Shown: positions 9,450 to 19,214 of the stretch, one piece after another
Numbering within the stretch: the stretch's first letter is position 1
Layout: each line of letters opens with the position of its first letter
From: Burkholderiaceae bacterium
GTDB taxonomy: Bacteria; Pseudomonadota; Gammaproteobacteria; Burkholderiales; Burkholderiaceae
Length of the DNA: 64,000 nucleotides
Reading direction: 5' to 3'
NCBI GenBank assembly: GCA_947448695.1
Contig: CANFOL010000008.1
Span: forward strand, 17,013-81,012
Program-made: the position numbers and the translations under genes
Notes under the pieces: model-generated
Database searches by the model: none
What the model saw: the letters and a program-made list of their open reading frames with translations, nothing else
Told to the model about the DNA's origin: nothing

Positions 9450-10775
9450 ATGAAACCAGGTTTTTATTCCATTATGGCAGCGCAATTTTTTTCGTCGCTT
9501 GCCGATAATGCCCTTCTAATTGCTGCCATATCTTTATTGGTTCAAACTCAGTCTCCTGAATGGATGACTCCTCTACTTAAATTGTTTTTCGTATTATCCT
9601 ACGTCTTGCTCGCAGCATATGTAGGTGCTTTTGCTGACTCCCGGCCTAAAGGTCAAGTCATGTTTTTAACTAACAGCATTAAGGTGATCGGTTGTCTGAC
9701 GATGTTAATGGGAGTACATCCTTTACTAGCTTATGCCATTGTTGGTTTTGGTGCTGCAGCTTATTCGCCAGCCAAGTATGGTATTTTGACGGAATTACTT
9801 CCACCAGAAAAATTAGTAGCTGCCAACGGTTGGATTGAAGGTTTAACTGTTTGCTCAATTATTTTAGGGACAGTTCTGGGGGGAATCCTTATCAGCCCAA
9901 AGATAGCTCAGACACTTCTTCTGTTGGACTTCCCATTAATTGAAACCCATATCGACACTCCTCCTGAGGCAGCTATTGCCCTGATTGTTTTATTCTACTT
10001 AATTGCTGCTTTAATTAATTTACGCATCCCTGAAACTGGTGTTATTTATAGTGTTTCATCGAAAAATCCGATTAGACTGGTTCAAGAATTTTCACGTAAT
10101 TTCATGACTCTTTGGAATGATCGATTAGGACAGATTTCTTTAGCGGTAACGACATTATTTTGGGGTATTGGGGCAACTCTACAGTTCATTATTCTCAAAT
10201 GGGCTGAAGATGCTTTGGATATGAGCTTATCTCAAGGAGCTATTTTGCAAGCCATAGTTGCATTCGGAGTGGCTGGTGGTGCGATGTGGGCAGCAGCAAG
10301 AGTGCCGCTAAAAAACTCCCTAATTGTCCTTAAATATGGTGTCATTATGGGCTTTTTAGTGATTATCCTTGCTGCTTTCCAAAAGGAGCAATTTGGTGAT
10401 TGGATCGTTAATTTTGGAATAATAAAGGTCCACGCTTATTTATTATTTACTTATGTTTTCCTAATCACTATTGGTTGGATGTCCGGCTATTTTGTGGTCC
10501 CAATGAATGCACTTCTCCAACATCGTGGTCATGTACTCTTGTCAGCTGGCCACTCAATTGCGATTCAAAACTTTAATGAGAATTTATCAGTACTGTGTAT
10601 GCTTGGGATTTATTCACTGCTTATTTGGTTTGACTTGCCAGTTCAGGTTGTGATACTTTTATTCGGTTGCTTTGTAATTATCACCATGGCACTTGTGATC
10701 TACAGGCATCAAAAAAATCAGTCCCAGTACGATTCACTCCACCTGATTGGCGAAGAAAAACAGCCACACGCTTAA
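9450..10775 (+). CDS. lplT: lysophospholipid transporter LplT (MFS)
   Basis: Inner-membrane MFS flippase that moves lysophospholipids to the cytoplasmic leaflet for re-acylation. It has 441 aa and about 12 hydrophobic segments. The N-terminus (FFSSLADNALLIAA), SPAKYGILTELLP and the NAxLQHRGH block in the second half are typical of LplT. No aas acyltransferase follows here, unlike in E. coli. The stop overlaps the stop of the convergent HolD-like gene in a shared TTAA. Confidence 0.93.
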   Translation: MKPGFYSIMAAQFFSSLADNALLIAAISLLVQTQSPEWMTPLLKLFFVLSYVLLAAYVGAFADSRPKGQVMFLTNSIKVIGCLTMLMGVHPLLAYAIVGFGAAAYSPAKYGILTELLPPEKLVAANGWIEGLTVCSIILGTVLGGILISPKIAQTLLLLDFPLIETHIDTPPEAAIALIVLFYLIAALINLRIPETGVIYSVSSKNPIRLVQEFSRNFMTLWNDRLGQISLAVTTLFWGIGATLQFIILKWAEDALDMSLSQGAILQAIVAFGVAGGAMWAAARVPLKNSLIVLKYGVIMGFLVIILAAFQKEQFGDWIVNFGIIKVHAYLLFTYVFLITIGWMSGYFVVPMNALLQHRGHVLLSAGHSIAIQNFNENLSVLCMLGIYSLLIWFDLPVQVVILLFGCFVIITMALVIYRHQKNQSQYDSLHLIGEEKQPHA

Positions 10776-11263
10776 GACATCGTATCTAAATACACATTTC
10801 TTGCAAAGATTAGGTCATCCCAAAGTTGTTTCTTTTTAATTGCTGAATGATATATTTGTTGCATTGAATACGAAACAATCACTGGGATTTCATCGCGATG
10901 CTCACCACTGGTTTCAAACAGAATCCCTCTTAAATCTTCAATCGTATTTGTTTCTCCTGAAAAGTATTGCCCTGATGTTTGCCCCAAACAAAATACTAAA
11001 TCACCTTGAATCTGACTAGAGTTGATGGATGCTTGAAAGGGTATTACTTGTGTTTTGACACCAAAGTTTTGTACGACGATTTGAACATTTTTCGATAAAG
11101 TTGTAAGCAAATCACCTTCTTCAAAAATTAAGGTCCATATAGGAAACTCTTGATTTTTCATCACACTCTCCGTTTGGGGTAAATTGAATGTTGGTGACTC
11201 TAAAACAGTTTTCGGTTTCCAAGAGCTAATGCCCATTTCTTTTAATAGCAAGGCTTTATTCAT
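10772..11263 (-). CDS. HolD-like protein (probable DNA polymerase III psi subunit; UDG-fold relative)
   Basis: 163 aa. The N-terminus LLLKEMGISSW (residues 5-15) resembles that of E. coli psi (QLQQLGITQW), the part that contacts the clamp loader. The C-terminus, with W148 in KKKQLWDDL, resembles both the end of psi (ARAALWQQ) and the end of family 4 uracil-DNA glycosylases, whose fold psi shares. No glycosylase catalytic block or Fe-S cysteine set is visible. It overlaps rimI by ATGA, and holD-rimI is also the E. coli order. I infer a psi-like clamp-loader accessory protein; a degenerate glycosylase remains possible. Confidence 0.6.
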   Translation of the reverse strand: MNKALLLKEMGISSWKPKTVLESPTFNLPQTESVMKNQEFPIWTLIFEEGDLLTTLSKNVQIVVQNFGVKTQVIPFQASINSSQIQGDLVFCLGQTSGQYFSGETNTIEDLRGILFETSGEHRDEIPVIVSYSMQQIYHSAIKKKQLWDDLIFARNVYLDTMS

Positions 11264-11742
11264 TTAATTTCCTTAAGGATTTTTTCCATCACCAAAGCAT
11301 CTTCTCTTGAAAATGTATCACCTTTTACCAACGGGTAATAATCTCTCCTAGCTCCAATGAATTGATAGCCTAATTTCTCATACATTTTAATTGCCACATC
11401 ATTACTGCGCCTGACTTCTAGTAACATTTTTAAATAATGATGTTTAATTCCAATCTCTTCTAAAGACATCAAGGCTCTTGAAGCAATATGCTGTCGACGA
11501 AAATGAGGATGTATCGTGATATTTAACAAATGCAGTTCTTCAACTCCTGGCATGATGATGCAGTGTCCAATTCTTTGGTTCGAAGGACTGTCCTCCAATA
11601 AGACATAATTCCAATACTTTTGCACAATGCAATCGAGGAAGTTTTTTTCACTCCAAGGATGCAAATGAGATTCAGCCTCAATTTTATGAACATTGCCAAT
11701 ATCGCTGTCATGCATCACTTTAAATTGAAAATTGATACTCAT
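11260..11742 (-). CDS. rimI: ribosomal protein S18 alanine N-acetyltransferase RimI
   Basis: GNAT enzyme that acetylates the N-terminal alanine of ribosomal protein S18. The acetyl-CoA loop reads RRQHIASRAL, a variant of the Q/RxxGxA motif with His and Ile where Gly is usual. The RimI ending is clear: SNDVAIKMYEKLGY followed by RRDYYP. At 160 aa it has normal length. It sits 22 bases after tsaB and overlaps the HolD-like gene. Confidence 0.92.
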   Translation of the reverse strand: MSINFQFKVMHDSDIGNVHKIEAESHLHPWSEKNFLDCIVQKYWNYVLLEDSPSNQRIGHCIIMPGVEELHLLNITIHPHFRRQHIASRALMSLEEIGIKHHYLKMLLEVRRSNDVAIKMYEKLGYQFIGARRDYYPLVKGDTFSREDALVMEKILKEIK

Positions 11743-11764
11743 AATTAATCGTTATTAAGTAAGG

Positions 11765-12454
11765 CTATTGAGATCGTTGGGCAATAGTTAAAGCAACTTG
11801 ATCCCTGATATATAAGGGCTGACAATCTTGAGGTAAATATAAATCATCCTGATTTTTTAAAGAAGCCAAATAAGCAATACCCAAGGCATTCGGACTGGCT
11901 GGAATTAATTCTGTCTGTGGTTTTAATACCCCTTCTTCGACATAAGAATGGATATCGTAAGAGAAATCAACTGAATAATCCTCAAAATCTAGATTTTTTA
12001 TATCAATTAATTGAATTTCTTTTGGGCGAACTAATAATTGCTGGTCATCAATTAGATAGGAAGCACAATAAACTTGTTGCATACGTGCATCTAGCAAAAC
12101 ACGATACTTTGCAGATTTCAACATCGCTTTATTTGAAAAAAATAATGCATGAGCAAGCATGCCATCTAAGCTAGGAATCGGAATTAAAGGCTTTTGCTGT
12201 GCGTAAGCCAAACCCTGAGCGACTCCAATACCAAGACGTATTCCAGTAAATGCTCCAGGGCCTTGAGAAACAGCTAAAGCCCGGATTTCATGCCAACCTA
12301 AGTTGGCTTCAAGCATGAGGTCCTGAATCCATTGTAAAAGGACCTGGCTTGCAGTATTCCCTACTTTTTCATGCCTAACTAAATAAGTCTTATCTGGAAA
12401 ATAAAATGCCACCGAACACCACTGGGTAGAGGTATCGATGGCAAGAATTGGCAT
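11765..12454 (-). CDS. tsaB: tRNA threonylcarbamoyladenosine biosynthesis protein TsaB
   Basis: Non-catalytic partner of TsaD in making t6A37 on ANN-reading tRNAs. An ASKHA-fold start MPILAIDTSTQW and the SQGPGAFTGIRLGIG block near residue 70 are typical. I use ATG 12454; the frame opens at a TTG at 12475 but that adds seven residues without a ribosome site. The second half is shorter and more divergent, as usual in TsaB. It is the first gene of tsaB-rimI-holD-like, 26 bases after aceB, which runs in the same direction. Confidence 0.93.
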   Translation of the reverse strand: MPILAIDTSTQWCSVAFYFPDKTYLVRHEKVGNTASQVLLQWIQDLMLEANLGWHEIRALAVSQGPGAFTGIRLGIGVAQGLAYAQQKPLIPIPSLDGMLAHALFFSNKAMLKSAKYRVLLDARMQQVYCASYLIDDQQLLVRPKEIQLIDIKNLDFEDYSVDFSYDIHSYVEEGVLKPQTELIPASPNALGIAYLASLKNQDDLYLPQDCQPLYIRDQVALTIAQRSQ

Positions 12455-12480
12455 TCTTTCGAATCCAATATTCAAATTAA

Positions 12481-14058
12481 TTAAATTTCTTCGTACAACG
12501 GTAATGTCAGGAACTCTTCAAAGTGCTCGCCAGTAGACATGTGATCAAATATCTCAGCAGCACGGTTCCAATGTCCAACCGCCCCTGAATTACTAACCTT
12601 TACCAACTCTTCTTTGATGAAGCCTTTAACCATTTCAGCAGTAACTTTACGACCGTCATCTAAAACACCTTTTGGTGAACGAATCCACTGCCATACTTGT
12701 GAACGACTGATTTCAGCAGTTGCTGCATCTTCCATCAAATTATGAATCGGTACGCAACCATTTCCGGCTAACCAGGCACCTAAATAATGAATACCGACAT
12801 TAATATTCATTCTTAAACCATTCTCAGTAATCGGTGTTTCAGGTTGAAAGTCTAATAAGTCAGAACCTTTTACCTGCACTTCGGGTTTTTGCTTCTCAAA
12901 TTGATTGAGCTTATCACCTAGAACTTTTTTAAACTCAATCATTGCAGGCTCTACTAAACCTGGATGTGCTACCCAACCACCGTCGTAGCCATCTTCAGCA
13001 TCACGCTTTTTGTCAGAAATAATTCCAGCCATCGCAATAGCGTTCTTTTCCGGATCATTTTTAATTGGAATCAAAGCACTCATTCCACCAATTGCAGGAG
13101 CTCCGCGATGGTGACACGTCTTCAATAAAAGCAATGCATAAGAGCGCATAAATGGTGCTGTCATCGTTACTTTAGCGCGGTCAGCTAAACAGAAATTTTT
13201 ATCAACCTTAAATTTCTTGATGCAAGAGAAAATGTAATCCCAGCGTCCCGCATTTAAACCTGCGCTGTGGTCGCGTAACTCATAGAGGATTTCATCCATC
13301 TCAAAAGCAGCTAGTATTGTCTCGATAAGGACAGTTGCTTTAATCGTTCCTTGCGGTAAACCCATTTCATTTTGTGCCATCACAAAAATATCATTCCATA
13401 AACGCGCCTCTAAATGACTTTCCATTTTAGGTAGATAGAAATATGGCCCAGCACCACGTGCTAACAATTCACTTGCGTTATGGAATAAAAATAAAGCAAA
13501 ATCAAAAATACCCCCAGAAACACGTTTGCCATCAATCGTCACGTGCTTTTCATCTAAATGCCAACCTCTTGGACGTACTTGTAATACTGCAATCTTGTCA
13601 TTTAATTTATAGGTTTTACCGTTTTGCTCAAAACGTAATTCGCGCTTAATTGCACTTCTTAAATTAATTTGACCTTGGATTTGATTATTCCAATTAGGAC
13701 TATTGGAGTCCTCAAAGTCGGTCATATATGAGTCTGCACCGGAGTTGTAGGCATTAATCACCATTTTGGCGTCAACTGGACCGGTAATTTCTACACGACG
13801 ACAATATAAAGCCTCTGGAATTGGAGCAATTTTCCAATCACCTTCACGAATCGCTTTCGTCTCAGGTAAAAAATTAGGAATCTCACCGGCATCTAGACGT
13901 TTCGTTCTTTCAACGCGAGCATTTAGAAGCTCTTGACGACGTGGTTCAAAGGCATGATGTAATTTTGCGACTAAAGCTAAGGCTTCTGGTGTTAAAACAG
14001 TTGCAAAATCTGGGGTAATTTCGGCATGAATTTGCATACCTTGAGGCAAATTAGACAT
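12481..14058 (-). CDS. aceB: malate synthase A
   Basis: Condenses glyoxylate with acetyl-CoA to malate, the second step of the glyoxylate shunt. It has 525 aa, the usual length of isoform A. The family signature KATVLIETILAAFEMDEIL, RDHSAGLNAGRWDY, and the catalytic-Asp region AAEIFDHM near the C-terminus are present. A strong TAGGAGAG site precedes the ATG. No isocitrate lyase is in the window, so glyoxylate may come from isocitrate elsewhere or from glycolate or oxalate-type metabolism. Confidence 0.96.
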   Translation of the reverse strand: MSNLPQGMQIHAEITPDFATVLTPEALALVAKLHHAFEPRRQELLNARVERTKRLDAGEIPNFLPETKAIREGDWKIAPIPEALYCRRVEITGPVDAKMVINAYNSGADSYMTDFEDSNSPNWNNQIQGQINLRSAIKRELRFEQNGKTYKLNDKIAVLQVRPRGWHLDEKHVTIDGKRVSGGIFDFALFLFHNASELLARGAGPYFYLPKMESHLEARLWNDIFVMAQNEMGLPQGTIKATVLIETILAAFEMDEILYELRDHSAGLNAGRWDYIFSCIKKFKVDKNFCLADRAKVTMTAPFMRSYALLLLKTCHHRGAPAIGGMSALIPIKNDPEKNAIAMAGIISDKKRDAEDGYDGGWVAHPGLVEPAMIEFKKVLGDKLNQFEKQKPEVQVKGSDLLDFQPETPITENGLRMNINVGIHYLGAWLAGNGCVPIHNLMEDAATAEISRSQVWQWIRSPKGVLDDGRKVTAEMVKGFIKEELVKVSNSGAVGHWNRAAEIFDHMSTGEHFEEFLTLPLYEEI

Positions 14059-14098
14059 TCTCTCTCCTAGAAATCAAATTAAAGAACAATATTCAATT

Positions 14099-14140
14099 AT
14101 GCCAAAAAGTATTTACGATCGACAAAAATACCTGCGGCAT
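14099..14140. terminator. nested hairpin after the propionyl-CoA operon
   Basis: ATGCC (14099-14103) pairs with GGCAT (14136-14140), and inside it GTATTT pairs with AAATAC. It lies just beyond the stop of the VOC gene and 40 bases before aceB. The T-run is better placed for plus-strand transcripts, so a role in ending the minus-strand operon is only possible. Confidence 0.3.
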
Positions 14141-14142
14141 TT

Positions 14143-14607
14143 TTAATTATGAGCCTGATCAATCACTTCTGGAGGTGCCTGTACTAATTCAATTAATACG
14201 CCAAATCCAGAAATTGGAAATTCAGCATTGCTTTTGGGGTGGATAAAGATGATGTCGTGACCATCCCCTCCGCGTCTGATTCCTCCAGGTGCAAAACGAA
14301 CACCTTTTGCCGTTAACCACTCCACAGCTATCGGTAAGTTATCCACCCATAAACCTATGTGATTGAGGGGTGTTGTATGAACGGCAGGTTTTTTATTTGG
14401 ATCTAAGGGTTGCATCAAATCAAACTCAACGGGATGATCACCGCCACCAATGGTAAAAATATCCTCATCGACATTTTCTTTTTCAGAAATAAAGCTGCTC
14501 TTGAATGTAAAACCGAGCATGTCTTGCCAAAGGGTTTTTATTTCATTTTTATTGAGAGCGCCAATGGCAACTTGTTGAAGCCCTAGTATTTTAAATGGTC
14601 TTTGCAT
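14143..14607 (-). CDS. VOC-family protein, probable methylmalonyl-CoA epimerase
   Basis: By position it should interconvert (S)- and (R)-methylmalonyl-CoA between the carboxylase and mutase steps. It has 154 aa with two VOC repeats. Metal-ligand candidates are H83 (NHIGLWVD) and E140 (VLIELV), as in epimerases. The first repeat has Q12 (QQVAIG) where classical epimerases have His, so the metal site may differ. It starts five bases after the carboxylase alpha stop and ends the operon. Another VOC isomerase or lyase acting on a related CoA ester is possible. Confidence 0.7.
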   Translation of the reverse strand: MQRPFKILGLQQVAIGALNKNEIKTLWQDMLGFTFKSSFISEKENVDEDIFTIGGGDHPVEFDLMQPLDPNKKPAVHTTPLNHIGLWVDNLPIAVEWLTAKGVRFAPGGIRRGGDGHDIIFIHPKSNAEFPISGFGVLIELVQAPPEVIDQAHN

Positions 14608-14611
14608 CTTA

Positions 14612-16615
14612 TTACTCCTTATTAAATTGGATGATCATTTGATCGACAGATAAACTTTCACCTTTTTTAGCCAAAATTTGTGCTACAACACCTTCATATT
14701 GAGCCAACATCACATTTTCCATTTTCATCGCCTCAATAATCGCCAATTTTTGTCCTACCTGAACCTTTTGACCAACTTCTACTGAAACCTCAGAGAGTAG
14801 TCCTGGCATCGGAGAAAGTAGATATTGAGACATATCTGGCGGTACTTTAAAAGGCATGAGTTTCTGTAACTCAGCTTTACTCAAAGACATCACCATCGCC
14901 TGAAAACGGATACCGTTATACATGAGTTCATAAGAAATAGATTCACGATGGACTTGCAAAACCATTGGCACATTATTAACTAGTCCCTCAAAGAGAATTT
15001 TACCCGGACGCCAATTGCTAACAATGTCAAATTTATGATCTTGAATCACAACGTGATCCCCATCTGCATCCGCATTAATTTCAATTGGAATGTGCTCTTG
15101 TTTTCCATTCTCACCAATGACAACAACGAATTGATTTGGTACTTGAGAAGCATGTCCTTCTAACTGACCAGTAATATTTCCAGACCGATTGATATATTGC
15201 AAATGAATCGATCCAGCAATTGCACTTAATAATAATTTGCTATCGTCATCTAAATTTGCCCCCATAAAACCTTCGGGGAAATTTTTAGGAATAAAGCCTG
15301 TATTCATTTTTCCTGACTGAAAATCAGGGTGTTGCATCAAAGTTGCTTGAAACGGTATATTCGAATCAATACCCTCAATAACAAACTGATTTAATGCGAT
15401 TTGCATTTTGCCAATGGCTTCATCACGATCACTTCCATGCGTAATTAATTTTGCAATCATGGAGTCATAAAACATTGGAATTTCACCACCTTCATAAACC
15501 CCTGTATCCACCCTGACACCAACTGATATTGGTGGTGGTTGATATTTAATTAAGCGTCCTGTAGAGGGAAGAAATTGTCGATAGGGGTCTTCGGCATTAA
15601 TTCGACATTCAATTGCCCAACCATTTCGTTGAATATCTTTTTGCTCAAAGTCCAGCTTTTCGCCAGCCGCAATACGAATCATCTGCTCTACCAAATCTAA
15701 ACCGGTAATCATTTCAGTGACGGGATGTTCAACTTGAAGACGTGTATTCATTTCTAAAAAATAAAATGACTGATCTTTGCCCACCACAAATTCAACCGTT
15801 CCGGCAGACTGGTATTGCACTGCTCGTGCTAATGAGACTGCTTGCTCACCCATCGCTAATCGTGTTTGTTCACTAATAAAGGGAGATGGCGCTTCTTCAA
15901 TAACTTTTTGGTGTCGTCTTTGAATGGAGCATTCTCTTTCCCATAAATAGACCATATTTCCAAAAGCATCACCCAAAACTTGGATTTCAATATGTCTGGG
16001 ATCTTCAACAAATTTCTCAATAAAGATTCGATCATCACCAAAAGAATTTCTAGCCTCATTTTGACAAGATGTAAAACCTTCAAAGGCCTCTGTATCGTTG
16101 CTCGCTACTCGTAGTCCCTTTCCGCCACCGCCAGCAGAAGCTTTGATCATCACTGGATAACCAATTTTCTTTGCAATTTGAACAGCTTGATCTGCACTTC
16201 CGATTGCCTCATTGTGCCCTGGAATAGTATTAACCTTTGCTTTTTCGGCTAATTTTTTAGAGGCTATTTTGTCACCCATTGCGGCTATAGAGTGGTGCTT
16301 TGGACCAATAAATACGATCCCTTGCTCTTCAACAATGCGGGCAAACTCTTCATTTTCTGACAGAAATCCATAGCCGGGATGAATCGCTTGAGCGCCAGTA
16401 GCATGACAGGCCTCAATAATATTACTCATCACTAAATAAGACTCTCTAGATGGGGCAGGACCAATACAAATTGCCTCATCAGCTAACTCGACATGACGAG
16501 CCTCTTGATCTGCTTCCGAATAGACAGCAACCGTTTTAATCCCCATTTTCTTGGCAGTTTGGATAATTCGGCAAGCAATTTCACCACGGTTAGCAATTAA
16601 TATTTTTTGAAACAT
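14612..16615 (-). CDS. pccA: propionyl-CoA (acyl-CoA) carboxylase alpha subunit, biotin carboxylase plus BCCP
   Basis: Carboxylates its own biotin with ATP and bicarbonate, then passes CO2 to the beta subunit. The start at ATG 16615 gives the standard [16 protein letters not shown]; the frame extends upstream into pccB but without family similarity. The ATP-grasp glycine loop reads SAGGGGKG and the carboxylase signature [16 protein letters not shown] is intact. The C-terminal biotinyl domain has AMKM with biotin lysine near K631, 36 residues from the end. At 667 aa it has normal length. It follows pccB by 20 bases. Confidence 0.94.
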   Translation of the reverse strand: MFQKILIANRGEIACRIIQTAKKMGIKTVAVYSEADQEARHVELADEAICIGPAPSRESYLVMSNIIEACHATGAQAIHPGYGFLSENEEFARIVEEQGIVFIGPKHHSIAAMGDKIASKKLAEKAKVNTIPGHNEAIGSADQAVQIAKKIGYPVMIKASAGGGGKGLRVASNDTEAFEGFTSCQNEARNSFGDDRIFIEKFVEDPRHIEIQVLGDAFGNMVYLWERECSIQRRHQKVIEEAPSPFISEQTRLAMGEQAVSLARAVQYQSAGTVEFVVGKDQSFYFLEMNTRLQVEHPVTEMITGLDLVEQMIRIAAGEKLDFEQKDIQRNGWAIECRINAEDPYRQFLPSTGRLIKYQPPPISVGVRVDTGVYEGGEIPMFYDSMIAKLITHGSDRDEAIGKMQIALNQFVIEGIDSNIPFQATLMQHPDFQSGKMNTGFIPKNFPEGFMGANLDDDSKLLLSAIAGSIHLQYINRSGNITGQLEGHASQVPNQFVVVIGENGKQEHIPIEINADADGDHVVIQDHKFDIVSNWRPGKILFEGLVNNVPMVLQVHRESISYELMYNGIRFQAMVMSLSKAELQKLMPFKVPPDMSQYLLSPMPGLLSEVSVEVGQKVQVGQKLAIIEAMKMENVMLAQYEGVVAQILAKKGESLSVDQMIIQFNKE

Positions 16616-16635
16616 TATGTTTTCCCAATCAGAAT

Positions 16636-18168
16636 TTATAGTGGAATGTTGTCGTGTTTGCGCCAAGGATTATCGAGCTCTTTGTTTTGGAGCATTACCA
16701 AGGATCTAGAAATACGTTTTCTAGTTTCATTAGGCATAATGACATCATCGATATAACCTCTTCGACCCGCTACAAAAGGATTGGCAAATTTAGCTTTGTA
16801 TTGAGCTTCTCTAGCTGCCAACTTTTCAGGATCGGATTTTTCATTTCGAAAAATAATTTCAACTGCTCCCTTAGGACCCATGACTGCGATTTCTGCTGAT
16901 GGCCATGCAAAATTAACATCGCCACGTAAATGTTTAGATGACATCACATCGTATGCGCCACCATATGCTTTTCGAGTAATCACAGTAATTTTAGGAACCG
17001 TACATTCGGCATATGCAAACAATAGCTTGGCACCGTGTTTTATAATGCCACCATATTCTTGCGAAGTACCCGGCATAAATCCAGGAACATCGACAAAGGT
17101 AATAACGGGTATATTAAATGCATCGCAAAAACGAACAAAACGTGCCGCTTTGATTGAGGATTTGATATCTAGACAACCTGCTAGTACGAGTGGCTGATTC
17201 GCAACTATTCCTATGGTTTGTCCATCGATTCGTCCAAAGCCAATGATGATATTTTTGGCATAATCCGGTTGAACTTCAAAGAAATCTCCATCATCAACAG
17301 TCTTGAGAATAAGCTCTTTCATGTCATAGGGCTTATTTGGATTTGTGGGTATTAGCGTATCGAGCGAATAATCTATCTGCTCAGAGACGGAAGAACTTGG
17401 TCGCAATGGTGGTTTTTCACGATTGGACAAAGGTAAATAATTAAAAAATCTACGCAACATTAAAATCGCTTCAACGTCATTTTCAAATACTCGATCACAT
17501 ACACCTGACTTCGTTGAATGGGTTAAGGCTCCACCCAACTCTTCAGCAGTAACGTCTTCGTGGGTCACGGTTTTAACTACCTCAGGACCTGTTACAAACA
17601 TATAAGAACTATCTTTAACCATAAAGATAAAATCTGTTAGCGCTGGTGAGTACACTGCTCCACCAGCACAAGGTCCCATGATCAATGAAATTTGGGGAAT
17701 CACACCTGAAGCTGTAACATTCCTTTGAAAAATCTCAGCATAACCACCGAGTGATGCCACGCCTTCTTGAATTCTTGCTCCCCCAGAGTCATTTAAGCCA
17801 ATCACTGGTGCACCAACTTTCATGGCTTGATCCATAATTTTGCAGATTTTTTCAGCATGCGCCTCTGATAATGACCCACCAAAAACCGTAAAATCTTGAG
17901 AAAACACGAAGACCAAACGCCCATTGATCATTCCATAGCCTGTGACAACACCATCACTCGGCACAGACTCATCAGCCATATCAAAATCTGTACAACGATG
18001 CTCTACAAACATATCCCACTCTTCAAAAGATCCTTCATCGAGTAATAAATGAATACGTTCGCGGGCAGTTAACTTCCCTTTCTGATGTTGGGCCTGGATA
18101 CGCTTTTGACCACCTCCAAGAAAAGCTTGTTCGCGTTTTGCTTCTAACTGTTTAATGATATCTTTCAT
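16636..18168 (-). CDS. pccB: propionyl-CoA carboxylase beta subunit (carboxyltransferase)
   Basis: Transfers carboxyl from biotin to propionyl-CoA, giving methylmalonyl-CoA. It has 510 aa with two crotonase-like halves. The GGARIQEG and [13 protein letters not shown] blocks of the first half and DVPGFMPG and [10 protein letters not shown] of the second are intact, as in propionyl-CoA-type subunits. ATG 18168 is used because AAGG lies seven bases before it; the TTG at 18174 would be too close. It is tightly packed against meaB. Confidence 0.95.
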   Translation of the reverse strand: MKDIIKQLEAKREQAFLGGGQKRIQAQHQKGKLTARERIHLLLDEGSFEEWDMFVEHRCTDFDMADESVPSDGVVTGYGMINGRLVFVFSQDFTVFGGSLSEAHAEKICKIMDQAMKVGAPVIGLNDSGGARIQEGVASLGGYAEIFQRNVTASGVIPQISLIMGPCAGGAVYSPALTDFIFMVKDSSYMFVTGPEVVKTVTHEDVTAEELGGALTHSTKSGVCDRVFENDVEAILMLRRFFNYLPLSNREKPPLRPSSSVSEQIDYSLDTLIPTNPNKPYDMKELILKTVDDGDFFEVQPDYAKNIIIGFGRIDGQTIGIVANQPLVLAGCLDIKSSIKAARFVRFCDAFNIPVITFVDVPGFMPGTSQEYGGIIKHGAKLLFAYAECTVPKITVITRKAYGGAYDVMSSKHLRGDVNFAWPSAEIAVMGPKGAVEIIFRNEKSDPEKLAAREAQYKAKFANPFVAGRRGYIDDVIMPNETRKRISRSLVMLQNKELDNPWRKHDNIPL

Positions 18169-18170
18169 AA

Positions 18171-19211
18171 TCAAGCCTTACGTTTCAAATCAGTTTTGAA
18201 TACATCTAATATTTTTCTTGCCGCAACAGATGCTGCAATGGAACCTTGTTCTACTTGCTGTTGTAATTCTGGCAATAGCATAGACACTCCAGAATGCTCT
18301 TTAAACTCTTGTGACAATCCCGATTGGATTCGCTCCCACAACCAAGTTTTCGATTGATTCATTCGCCTTTGTTTAAATAAGCCAGTCGATTTCTGGATAT
18401 CTAGAAACTCATTCATCTTGGACCATAGTGCTTCAATTCCATGACCTTTAAGAGCGCTAAGGGACATGACTTGTGGACTCCAATGACTTAGATTGATGGA
18501 TGGATGATCTGAATGGCCTTGTTGACTAAAGATGCGAAGCGAACCAACAATATGAGCCATTGCCCTCATCGTGGCATCTGGGTCAATATCTGCCTTATTG
18601 ACAACGACGAGATCAGCAATTTCCATGACACCTTTTTTAATCGCTTGTAGATCATCACCGGCATTGGGTAATTGAAGAAGTACAAAAATATCAGTCATTT
18701 TTGAAACAGCAATTTCACTTTGTCCAACACCAACGGTTTCAACCAAAATGATGTCATAACCCGCCGCCTCACAAACGAGCATAGTTTCTCTAGTTTTCTC
18801 TGCTACCCCACCTAAATTCCCAGATGATGGAGTTGGACGTATAAAGGCATTCGGGTGAACGGATAGTTGCTCCATTCGCGTTTTATCACCTAAGATCGAC
18901 CCCCCCGAAATGCTTGATGATGGGTCAATAGCTAATACCGCAACGCGGTGACCTTGAGAAATTAAATACAATCCTAAGGTTTCAATTAAAGTCGATTTAC
19001 CTACGCCAGGAACTCCTGAGATACCAATGCGAAATGATTTTCCTGAAAAAGCAATCAACTCATTTAAGATTTGATCTGACTCAATTCGATGACTGGCCTT
19101 GGTGGACTCAATTAACGTAATGACTTTCGCAAGTGAGCGGCGAGCTATCGTGTTCATTTTTTCCTGACCGCTCAATAAGTCAGTCACTAAGGGATGATGA
19201 AGATCCGTCAT
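18171..19211 (-). CDS. meaB: methylmalonyl-CoA mutase-associated GTPase MeaB
   Basis: G3E-type GTPase that protects and reloads the B12 cofactor of methylmalonyl-CoA mutase. The P-loop is GVPGVGKS at residues 66-73. The switch region has ETVGVGQSE and the base-recognition motif is VVNKAD. At 346 aa it is full length. It lies three bases after the mutase stop, the usual pairing for the chaperone and its client. Confidence 0.95.
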   Translation of the reverse strand: MTDLHHPLVTDLLSGQEKMNTIARRSLAKVITLIESTKASHRIESDQILNELIAFSGKSFRIGISGVPGVGKSTLIETLGLYLISQGHRVAVLAIDPSSSISGGSILGDKTRMEQLSVHPNAFIRPTPSSGNLGGVAEKTRETMLVCEAAGYDIILVETVGVGQSEIAVSKMTDIFVLLQLPNAGDDLQAIKKGVMEIADLVVVNKADIDPDATMRAMAHIVGSLRIFSQQGHSDHPSINLSHWSPQVMSLSALKGHGIEALWSKMNEFLDIQKSTGLFKQRRMNQSKTWLWERIQSGLSQEFKEHSGVSMLLPELQQQVEQGSIAASVAARKILDVFKTDLKRKA

Positions 19212-19214
19212 TGC

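Noticed and set aside
16880..17197. 105-codon plus-strand reading frame opposite pccB
   Set aside because: It mirrors a conserved gene on the other strand and has no family motif or ribosome site. The other long antisense frames opposite parC, parE and fhs were dropped for the same reason.
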